A stretch of 47,738 nucleotides of DNA from Bodo saltans (Eukaryota; Euglenozoa; Kinetoplastea; Eubodonida; Bodonidae), in contig CYKH01001563.1 in the NCBI GenBank assembly GCA_001460835.1, positions 885-48,622 of the forward strand. Direction: 5' to 3'. The first letter of the stretch is position 1, and every line of letters begins with the position of its first letter. Shown one piece after another: positions 41,801-47,738 of this stretch. The notes below the pieces were generated by a model. It had not been told where the DNA came from. It did no database searches and saw only the letters and a list, made by a program, of their open reading frames with translations. The translations under genes and the position numbers were made by a program.

Positions 41801-42150
41801 CTATTTTCGAGGAGAACAACCGCGCATTCCCTGCGGATACCACGAAGATCATCATCGGTCGCAAGGAGGACTGGATGACCAAGGATCTGATTCAAGACGC
41901 CATGGCCTTCATCGCCTTCGTCAAGGCCAACACGGACAAGTACGGCGCTGATGCCTTGTCCGCCACCCCTGTAGTCAACGACCTGACGATGTTGAAGGAG
42001 GTGCTGCCCAGCATCACGAAGCTGTCCGGTGTTGCGACAATTCATGTGTTGGACAATTCTGATGAGTCTGTTGCGGAGCACAAGATTGCACGCAGCAAGG
42101 CACGCCCAGGTGAGCCGAATGTCACGTTCCCGCCTGCGGCCAAGAAGTAA
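38896..42150 (+). CDS. LARS: Leucyl-tRNA synthetase, cytosolic type
   Basis: The product is 1084 residues, ATG at 38896, typical of archaeal/eukaryotic LeuRS. The class I motifs are in place: FPYPYMNGKLHLGH with the HIGH-type HLGH at 57-60, and KMSKSKGNF with KMSKS at 736-740. Between them lie the CP1 editing domain (TLRPETVVGQTNCW, the Thr-rich editing site region) and the WCISRQ-equivalent segment. An anticodon-binding helical domain and a C-terminal extension follow, ending in a PNVTFPPAAKK tail. There is no mitochondrial presequence, although kinetoplastids often target one gene product to both compartments. Codon use is strongly biased to C/G at third positions, next only to RPS4. Confidence 0.97.
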   Translation: MSTARRDVLTDIETRMQQKWDAEKTHESDAPAQGTTAAEQPKYFITFPYPYMNGKLHLGHCFSLTKSEFAARFYRMKGRKVLWPFGLHVTGTPIAACAQKIQTEMAKFGNPPQFPEEYFAERTNAAEEKAKEAAAAGQHKSKRGKTGPPKPQWHIMKDMGLSDAEIPSFANSRHWLDHFPALAVTDLKKLGCHIDWRRSFITTEVNPFYDSFVQWQFRKLREAGYLNFGKRYSVYSPLDGQPCADHDRASGEGVLPQEYTIVKLKVQNPSSIEAFAPFLDIIGQREVILPGATLRPETVVGQTNCWISPNFAYKAYAVKNAAGQEEVFLMTQKAARNMLYQNFTVNGTIATSDVEALFEIDGAKLIGLPLTAPMSRFPTIYTLPMATISESKGTGVVMSVPADSPDDYINFTQLIKKPEYRAKLGIKDEWVVPFEIIPIIEVPGELGRESARIVCERLKINGPKDADLLEEAKKIVYQAGFYQGVMIEGPYTGEKVSIAKVKMTKELMDQDLAIRYFEPTKQVMSRSGDECVVALCDQWFIEYGKKEWKEAVVDHVKGMNLYFPGIRNGFEETLDWLADWPCSRTFGLGTKVPCDSSQSMIIDSLSDSTIYMAYYTVAQFFHIAEDGSLCLDGSKPNRYGIVPSMITDAVWDFALKGVGSAESVHAATGLPVDIANAMRNEFSYWYPVDLRVSAKDLIQNHLTMFLYNHAAIWPEDRSKWPQSIYCNGHIQVDNEKMSKSKGNFISLSEAVATYGADATRMACADAGDSLDDANFVRESAAGFIMKLTTLIETAKDSFAKKDVLRAGEFNTFDKIFENSLNAVIITTENYFKGMAYRMALNTTFYELANEFSTYKQSCDDAQMHADLVRRYYEVTTLMLMPLAPHFAEYMWGEVLGNSGSVMNQSFPSPSAPVNFQMQVASRVFNDVVKEIRAQVTKNAKKRGPIDELYVYVAQDYNAWQKKALATLTTIFEENNRAFPADTTKIIIGRKEDWMTKDLIQDAMAFIAFVKANTDKYGADALSATPVVNDLTMLKEVLPSITKLSGVATIHVLDNSDESVAEHKIARSKARPGEPNVTFPPAAKK

Positions 42151-42571
42151 AAGAGTTTGGAGAAGAGGGAGACACATGTCGAATTGAGAGAGAGAGAGGG
42201 ACAAGGAGGAGGAAGACAATGATCAAAAAAACGAACAAACAAACAAACAAAAACAAGAAAATGGTGAAGAGGAGATTTGCAGCTGGCTGAAGTTGTTCGT
42301 TCCTTGCACATTTAAAAAAAAATCAACACAAAAAAAACACCAAAAAAAAAAAGATTCATAATGTTATGACAAAAGAACTTCCACGCGAGAGCATACTATC
42401 TCTTAAAGCGCAACTGAAACAGGTGATCTGTCACTCGTAATAACACATCATGAATCTCACGATGTTTCTTCTTTTATGATTCAACACAACAACAACAATT
42501 ACAAAGACGGCCTCCCCCTTAACGTTAACAAACAGTTGTACCTCCCCTTTACCAAAACAACGCAAAAAACA
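42151..42571 (+). promoter_or_regulatory. Intergenic spacer and 5' leader
   Basis: A-rich runs and (CAAA)n at about 42235-42255, then a T/C tract at about 42464-42475 (TTTCTTCTTTTA) with the next AG at about 42503-42504. If that AG is the acceptor, the ATG at 42476 would be removed and translation would begin at 42572. No gene is seen. Confidence 0.35.
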
Positions 42572-43990
42572 ATGGTAGGAGCATCAACTTACGGCGCAGT
42601 GAACAACGAAGACGGCACCGCCTCCAACGCCTCCTCGATGTCCCCATCGCCCCATAGACAACAACACAGCGGCAACTACGTAAACGCAGTCGGTGTGGAC
42701 GTCTCCCCCGGCCACAGCGATCAGTCGTCGTCTGTGTCCCCGGACAACAGCAGCCACCCCTCGCCAACGCTCAAGAAGCCACACCTCATTGCGATCAGCC
42801 TCGACGACCCGTATCCTGAGGAAGAAACACTGCTCGACCCACCGATGACCCCGCACACCTACGAGACCCTTCGCCGCGCATTCTTCACGATGTTCCCCTT
42901 GTTCATGGGCTACGCCGCCATGGTGACCCTCCAAGACAACATCAAGACTCAACTTGGCATCGGCGACAACAGCAGCCACGAAAGTTACGAATTCAGCTTT
43001 GCCACGTCGCTCTTGTACCTCGGGAACCTCATTTTCCGCCTCTTACACAACATTATCTTCTCCTTCATGCGCCCCCGTTATCGCGTTGTGGTCGCCTACG
43101 TCTGCATGACCATCGCCACTGGACTCCTCGGACTCGTGTACTACGTCGCGAACTCCAAGTCGATCGTCTGGGTGTACGTTGCGTACCTCCTTGGTGGCGT
43201 TGCCGTTGGCACATTCGAGTCTAACCTCATCTCCACGATTACTCCTCTTGGACACGGCACCAAGGTGTGGGCGCAGTACGGCATTCCTGTCGGCTTCAAT
43301 GGCGTGAGTGTTGGTGCGTTTATTCTCTTCGCTTCGTTCCCCGGCAACCTTGACCTGCAATGCGGCGTGTATCTGTTCATCTCCGTCGCGAACATGTTAG
43401 GCATGATCTTCTTCCTATTTGCCATTCCCGACGTTGTGTTTGAGAGCACGCACAAGACCATCGGCGTTTTTATTGAAGACGTCAAGAAGTTTCGCGAGTG
43501 GGCCCCGCTGATCTGGAAACACTCCTTCTCCCTCGCTGTCGATATGTTCGCAGTGAGCTTCGGTTCCGCCATCCAACTCTACATTTACGACACAAGCCTC
43601 ATCCCTCTGTGGCTCGGTGCGGCCCATCACGTGAACAAGAATGTGTTCCGAGCCATCTTCAACTCATGCTCTCTGTTGGGGGATGCCACCGGCCGAAAGC
43701 TTGCCTACTACACACACCGACACGTTACGCCTTTCTGGTTCCTTATCTCCACGGTAGTGGGCGTGTCTCTGATCTTGTCTAAACAGTCAATTGTGGCGCC
43801 GCTCGGCATGTTCTGCGTGATGTTCGCCAACGGAAGCATCTACGCCCACACGACCAAGTACGTGGATGACAAGGTGAATCACAAGTACAACTTGATCAGC
43901 TTGAGTGCGTGGCTGTTTATTGGTGACGTTGGCAGCTTCACAGGATCTAACCTTGTGAACTCTATTCGTGTGCTGATCGGCAACGCGTAA
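42572..43990 (+). CDS. Polytopic membrane transporter, MFS/ENT-like
   Basis: 472 residues from the ATG at 42572; an in-frame ATG at 42476 would add 32 Asn-rich residues but lies before the likely splice AG. A Ser/Pro-rich hydrophilic N-terminus of about 100 residues, with an acidic motif (DDPYPEEETLLDPP), precedes about 10-11 membrane segments (FFTMFPLFMGYAAMVTL, VVVAYVCMTIATGLLGLVYY, VYVAYLLGGVAVGTFES). Segment 8 contains SLLGDATGRKLAYY, similar to the D-x-x-GR motif of nucleoside transporters, so a distant ENT relationship is possible. The overall pattern is otherwise only MFS-like. Substrate unknown. Confidence 0.75.
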   Translation: MVGASTYGAVNNEDGTASNASSMSPSPHRQQHSGNYVNAVGVDVSPGHSDQSSSVSPDNSSHPSPTLKKPHLIAISLDDPYPEEETLLDPPMTPHTYETLRRAFFTMFPLFMGYAAMVTLQDNIKTQLGIGDNSSHESYEFSFATSLLYLGNLIFRLLHNIIFSFMRPRYRVVVAYVCMTIATGLLGLVYYVANSKSIVWVYVAYLLGGVAVGTFESNLISTITPLGHGTKVWAQYGIPVGFNGVSVGAFILFASFPGNLDLQCGVYLFISVANMLGMIFFLFAIPDVVFESTHKTIGVFIEDVKKFREWAPLIWKHSFSLAVDMFAVSFGSAIQLYIYDTSLIPLWLGAAHHVNKNVFRAIFNSCSLLGDATGRKLAYYTHRHVTPFWFLISTVVGVSLILSKQSIVAPLGMFCVMFANGSIYAHTTKYVDDKVNHKYNLISLSAWLFIGDVGSFTGSNLVNSIRVLIGNA

Positions 43991-44674
43991 TGCAACATCC
44001 GACGAACGCAAGAATCAATGAAGAAATATGAAAGCAGCAACAGCAAAAAACAAGCGAATGCAAACGCGCGTCACACACATAGACAACACGTATTGTTGAA
44101 AAAAAAAAATCGGAACAATACATAAGCAAGAAACCATTCAATGGAGGGAAAAGCAACAATAGTCGTACTTGCGACAAAACGCGGAAATCGAAGCAAATCA
44201 ATAAATCACTCCGGTGCCATAGACTCTGTTTGTCTTTCTAGACGAAACGGAAGGCTCATCAACAACTTCTGAGGGCACGATCCGCACAAGCAAAGCGTGC
44301 ACTTGCCAGCAACACTGGTCCGCGATATTTTTCCCCCCGCATTTAGAGTCTGCGAGAACTCCTCCCTTCCCTGATAATAACGACATAGAAACACATCACT
44401 GAACTTACAGGTTCAACGCACTTTTTGTGCTGACAGCAAAGGACAGAAAGCGAGAGGCACGATTTTGTCACGCGTTTCTTCGTTGAGCTCGTTTGATAGA
44501 TCCTCATTGTTTTTTTCTTTTTTCCCTTTTTCTTGAGTAAATGTTTCAAAACAACACCCTTTTCCTTCCCTATTTCCAATTGAAGATATGGAACCCGCCA
44601 GACCGGATCCTCGCCGATTGTAATTGATCGACTTTCCTGCTTTGCGTAATGTGCACAATTTTCTTGTTGTTTTG
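43991..44674. other. Convergent strand-switch region
   Basis: The plus-strand cluster ends at 43990 and the next supported coding frame is on the minus strand, so two transcription units appear to converge here. The 684 bases hold an A run at about 44098-44109 and short T/C tracts (about 44511-44532). No tRNA or other RNA gene was recognised by eye. In trypanosomatids such regions are transcription termination sites, often marked by base J; whether that applies here is inference. Confidence 0.45.
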
Positions 44675-45838
44675 TCAAAGGAGTAATGCAAAGATAGTTG
44701 CGCCACAAGTCAGATGAGCGTCGAGGATGATGGTTGTGGGCTGCCACAGCGAGACGGCTACCCACCCATACTCAGGAGTGGGCGCAATCGTCACCACATG
44801 CCACGAGTCACCATAGTACGGGTAGGTGTGCTGCAGCGTAAGGTTGTCGTTCAGGGTGATGTTTTTGACACGGAGGCCAACCGCTAACTGCGCAGGAGCT
44901 TGGATCGTTAGGTTTGCAACAAGCATTGGAGGTCCACCGTTGTCCCAGCCATACATAAGAGTCCTGCGGTCAATGCTCAGTGCTCCAACAGGTAACGTGG
45001 CGTCCACAGAGGAAGTAGTAGAACTTTGGTTCTGATACCCAAGGGTTGTGTATGACGTTATGCTTGTGTTGGTCGAAGTGGGTATTGGTAAAGTAAGGGA
45101 CGAAAATACCACGCGAACCTGAGAAGGTCGTATCGTCATCAGTGAGTGGCAGGGAAGCGGACTGTTGGTGGTTGTATGTGTAGACGTGAGGGAGCTGTTC
45201 AGCAATGAATTTGTGTCGCTGGCGGTAAGCGGTAAAATCAAAGACTTCGAGTTGCTTCCACTTGAAGTGTTGGTTATTGTTGACGATATTGTAAGTGATG
45301 CGTTTATAGTACGTGATTCGGAAAGAGACACACTTTTTGAGCTCGATGCATCAAAACTAAGGGACGGTGGAAATGTGGAGGGTGACATTGACGTCGACAT
45401 GGTTCGTGATGAAGTGCCAGTCGAAGTCGGTGACACTGTCGAGGATGCAGTGATGGTGGCGCTTGCACGCTGCGTCGAACTCCACGACGATGATCCGGTC
45501 TTCATACGGGAAGCTGTGCTGGTCGTACTGTTTGTGCCACTGCGGGACTTAGTCAGCGAGATGCTGCTTGAGAACGTTGTTGAGGTTGTGAAATTTTCAC
45601 TTTGGCTGTGACTAGACGACACCGCCGCGGTGGATGAATTTCTATTTCGAGAGAATGTAAATGTATCCGTAGTACTCATGGTGGCGGACAACCCATCCAG
45701 TGAAGGACTCTGTGTCGTTGAAATGTATTGACTCACCGTTTGCGTTGTGGAGAAATGATCCAGTGTTGCGCTGATCGAGAGCGTTGCGGAAAGCTTTCGA
45801 TTTCGGGTGCTACTGTGTGTGATCTCGTCAGAGTCGCC
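44675..45838 (-). CDS. Ser/Thr-rich stalk and C-terminal domain of a surface-type protein (minus strand, 5' part in another frame)
   Basis: The minus frame is open from just after a TAA at 45839-45841 down to a TGA at 44675-44677. The first ATG-like codon is internal. About 200 residues are extremely rich in Ser and Thr with many N-glycosylation sites (NSS, NFT, NST, NAS), a mucin-like stalk. A globular-looking C-terminal region of about 120 residues follows (DRRTLMYGWDNGG, ANLTIQAPAQLAVGL, WHVVTIAPTPEYGW). It ends with a short hydrophobic tail, too short for a clear transmembrane helix but possibly a GPI-type or truncated anchor. EGF-like repeats in a shifted frame lie immediately 5' (next entry), so both are probably one extracellular protein. 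Confidence 0.6.
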   Translation of the reverse strand, partial: GDSDEITHSSTRNRKLSATLSISATLDHFSTTQTVSQYISTTQSPSLDGLSATMSTTDTFTFSRNRNSSTAAVSSSHSQSENFTTSTTFSSSISLTKSRSGTNSTTSTASRMKTGSSSWSSTQRASATITASSTVSPTSTGTSSRTMSTSMSPSTFPPSLSFDASSSKSVSLSESRTINASLTISSTITNTSSGSNSKSLILPLTASDTNSLLNSSLTSTHTTTNSPLPCHSLMTIRPSQVRVVFSSLTLPIPTSTNTSITSYTTLGYQNQSSTTSSVDATLPVGALSIDRRTLMYGWDNGGPPMLVANLTIQAPAQLAVGLRVKNITLNDNLTLQHTYPYYGDSWHVVTIAPTPEYGWVAVSLWQPTTIILDAHLTCGATIFALLL

Positions 45839-46035
45839 TTAGAGTCAACGCGAGACTAACGGACGACGTGCGTTGGCAACGAGGGCCAGCGAAGCCTTTT
45901 CGACAAATACATCCGCAGTGAGGTTCTGAACCAACGACAACAACGGTGCCAGGGGCGTCACAATATTTTGTCCGGTTGCAGCTGCACGTAGGCGAACTGC
46001 CCCAACCTGATTGGCAAACACAGAAAGAGGAAGGG
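45828..46035 (-). pseudogene. EGF-like cysteine-repeat segment on minus strand (fragment)
   Basis: The minus-strand frame codes FCVCQSGWGSSPTCSC, then KYCDAPGTVVVVGSEPHCGC and ICRKGFAGPRCQ, one and a half EGF-like repeats. The spacing C-x-C-x3-GF/GY-x-G-x2-C matches the plus-strand repeats at 47100-47738, so both belong to one family. It stops at 45828, overlapping the stalk frame by about 10 bases, which indicates a frameshift. Upstream (above 46035) the minus frame loses cysteine-repeat character and no signal peptide or start is visible, so the 5' end is missing or scrambled. Confidence 0.55.
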
Positions 46036-46131
46036 CCGCCGCTGGAAGTGGCGCTTCTCAGCATTGGAAACACAGGATCAGAGCCCTGCAATGGTGCTGC
46101 CGCCCTTTCACTGGCCTTGTGATTGCGTTGA

Positions 46132-46588
46132 TGTTCCGCGTTGGTGCTGGGGTTGCGGCGCCGCATTCTCAACGCCAGTGGTCTGAGTCTGAGTCTTTCT
46201 TTGAACGGATCTCCGAATTTCCTGGCCTTGGAGGACACTTAGTCTCGGCAGTAATGCTGTGCAGGTGATTCCTTCATCTTGGATGAACGTCACGGAAGAT
46301 GCTCATCATGCGGTGGCAGAGATTGAGGCTCAATTTTGGGATGCCAGTGGCTCCGCAAAGATGCGCAGCGATGGCGAGGATACCGCCGCAGTCATTCTCA
46401 CCGCGGAACGAAACGAGAAGAAACTCACTGATGACGTTTATTTGCGAGGTCATAACACGAATGCGGATGGTTCGTTACATGATGTGGATCTTTTCATGAC
46501 GAACCGTGAGAAAATGACGCGAAAGCGGGAGGGGGGTCATCATCAGCAGCAGTTGATGCACTTCACCACTGCTACTGGGGAAAGATAA
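46132..46588 (+). pseudogene. Fragment of a leucine-rich protein, frame-broken
   Basis: Two overlapping plus-strand frames appear to form one protein end. Frame A (46132-46242) codes LVLGLRRRILNASGLSLSLS and NGSPNFLALEDT. Frame B (46205-46588) continues TLSLGSNAVQVIPSSWMNV and then a charged C-terminus (AEIEAQFWDASGSAKM, DDVYLRGHNTNADGSLHD). The Leu spacing and the SNAVQVIPSSW phrase look like the last leucine-rich repeats of a receptor-type protein. No intact start exists. It lies between the minus-strand surface gene and the plus-strand one. Confidence 0.4.
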
Positions 46589-46900
46589 ATGAAAGGGGGG
46601 AAAAAAACAATAATGAAGACACAGACACAGTTGTTCTTCTCATATCCCCATTTCGTGTGGTCGTTTTTCTTTCTTTCTTTTCTTTTCTTTAATTTCTTTC
46701 TTTCTTTCTTTTTTTTTTTTTTTTTTTGGTTATGAATTTTCTCTCACTTCTGGGTATGGTCTTTTTTTAAAAGAAACAATGATGATTTTTTCCCCCCTCT
46801 CTCTTAACTTCACAAAGGAATGCTGAGTTGCCGAGGTTTTGAGTCTCAGAGCGCAATCAGGAACGTTTAGAATCAAGAGGGAGGGAAATAACTCACAACC
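46589..46900 (+). promoter_or_regulatory. Very long polypyrimidine tract before the terminal surface gene
   Basis: Positions about 46665-46728 are almost pure T/C (TTTC repeats then more than 20 consecutive T), the longest such tract in the window. T/C-rich patches and AGs follow up to the ATG at 46901. This fits a strong spliced-leader acceptor region and marks the downstream gene as a real transcribed locus. No gene is seen. Confidence 0.5.
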
Positions 46901-47738
46901 ATGCCTGATATGCTGAAGTCGGTAAAACTTGTCGTCGTATTTCGGCGGCAACGAACAGCCTCGCCAGTGCTGACGCTGGCGGCAACGAACAGCCTCGCCA
47001 GTGCTGACGCTGCATCGCTTGGTGCTTCTGAGTTTTCTTGGTTGCATCGCAGTGCTGACACCCAGTCCAGTTGCCGGAGCTTCTTGTTATGATGATTACG
47101 ACTATGACTATGGCAGGAGCTACGTGTACTGCGACTACGATGGTAGCGAATGCAATGCAGGTTATGTAAGTGATTGTTACTGTCGCGGGTATAATGCTGT
47201 TGTCAGTTGCTCGTGTCCTGCAGCGTATGGTGGGAGTGCGTGTGAGCTGACGTATTGCACTGCGTCTGATTGCAACAACAGAGCTTACTCAGTATCAGGA
47301 TATCGCCCTAGCTGTACTTGCTCGTGCAACGCTGGATACAGCGGAAGCTCATGCGAGCTGACGTATTGCACTGTTTCCGCCGACTGCAACAACAGAGCGT
47401 CTTCGGTGTCAGGATTCCGCCCTAGCTGTACTTGTTCATGCTACAGTGCATACAGTGGAAGCTCATGCGAGTCGACGTACTGCACAGCTAGCGACTGCAA
47501 CAACAGAGCGTCATCTGTTTCTGGCTCTCGTCCGAACTGTGGATGTACGTGCTCCGCTGGATACGGTGGAAGTGCGTGCGAATCGACGTATTGCACTGTG
47601 CCAACCGATTGCAGTAACTCAGCATCCTTTGTATCAGGATATCGCCCTAGCTGTACTTGCTCGTGCAACGCTGGATACGGTGGAAGTGCGTGCGAATCGA
47701 CGTATTGCACTGTGCCAACCGATTGCAGTAACTCAGCA
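46901..47738 (+). CDS. Cysteine-rich EGF-like repeat surface/secreted protein (3' truncated; start and body in different frames)
   Basis: The ATG at 46901 opens a basic N-terminus (MPDMLKSVKLVVVFRRQR, then TASPVLTL). The body lies in another frame, open from 46974 to the window end. It begins with an ideal signal-peptide core (LHRLVLLSFLGCIAVL, ending SPVAGA before SCYDDYDYD). An Asp/Tyr-rich patch and about five cysteine repeats of 37-38 residues follow (TYCTASDCNNRA, SGYRPSCTCSCNAGYSGSSC). The body frame has no ATG. A perfect 34-bp tandem duplication (next entry) lies exactly where the frames meet; with one copy, ATG, signal peptide and repeats would be continuous. The predicted protein is secreted or on the surface. 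Its family name is unknown to me. Confidence 0.7.
46944..47012. repeat. Perfect 34-bp tandem duplication in signal-peptide coding region
   Basis: Two exact copies with period 34 (unit starting GGCAACGAACAGCCTCGCCA at 46947 and 46981); identity extends over 46944-46978 versus 46978-47012. Thirty-four is one more than a multiple of three, so the extra copy shifts the frame by one. Confidence 0.95.
47082..47738 (+). repeat. Tandem 111-117 bp EGF-like repeats
   Basis: The coding repeats have a DNA period of about 111-117 bases. The last two are identical over 69 bases (47556-47624 and 47670-47738, period 114). Further repeats are expected beyond the window edge. Confidence 0.85.

Noticed and set aside
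44098-44109. A-run at the strand switch considered as a Pol III terminator for a tRNA or snRNA
   Set aside because: No promoter boxes or foldable RNA gene seen beside it on either strand.
47082-47738. Repeats considered as a CRISPR or satellite array
   Set aside because: They are coding cysteine repeats with a continuous frame and no spacer-repeat structure; the genome is eukaryotic.

Overview
The window looks like nuclear DNA of a kinetoplastid protist, most probably a free-living bodonid such as Bodo saltans or a relative (the organism name is inference). Genes are intronless and lie head to tail on one strand for about 44 kb. Functionally unrelated neighbours are separated by a few hundred bases rich in T or CT runs followed by an AG just upstream of the ATG, the layout expected for polycistronic transcription with trans-splicing of a spliced leader. 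The gene content is eukaryotic: cytosolic leucyl-tRNA synthetase, ribosomal protein S4, RNA polymerase subunit Rpb10, a Tctex-type dynein light chain, a mitochondrial p22/MAM33-type protein, an EndoG-type nuclease and an axonemal-type coiled-coil protein. TAA, TAG and TGA all end genes, so the code appears standard.

Layout: 2-8403, a 5'-truncated gene, three unfamiliar proteins and a DUF155/RMD1-type protein. 8404-20811, a well-conserved block: EndoG-like nuclease, M1 aminopeptidase, RPS4, ENT nucleoside transporter, Tctex1, p22-like protein, EF-hand protein and an ABHD11-like hydrolase. 21404-23942, a WD40 - protein kinase - PARP-type ADP-ribosyltransferase fusion, broken by one frameshift inside the kinase catalytic loop. 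24114-28249, a second DUF155 protein, Rpb10 and a TPH-type coiled-coil protein. 28736-35143, a very large EF-hand/K+-channel/cyclic-nucleotide-binding protein with one in-frame TAG near its N-terminus. 36258-38517, a broken RING-finger gene with a 119-bp-period duplication. 38896-43990, LeuRS and a polytopic membrane protein.

After 43990 the organisation changes. A minus-strand surface-type gene (EGF-like cysteine repeats, then a Ser/Thr-rich stalk, split by a frameshift) lies between an apparent convergent switch at about 44.0-44.7 kb and an apparent divergent switch at about 46.0-46.9 kb. A plus-strand leucine-rich fragment follows, then the 5' part of another cysteine-repeat surface protein. 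The signal-peptide region of that last gene is thrown out of frame by a perfect 34-bp tandem duplication.

The most novel item is the WD40-kinase-PARP fusion, which joins a near-identical (therefore probably fast-evolving) repeat sensor to two signalling or effector enzymes. The second theme is a run of genes in the right half of the window, each carrying a small lesion (frameshift, stop or short tandem duplication). These could be assembly errors, real pseudogenes or slippage-prone switches; the reads would tell.
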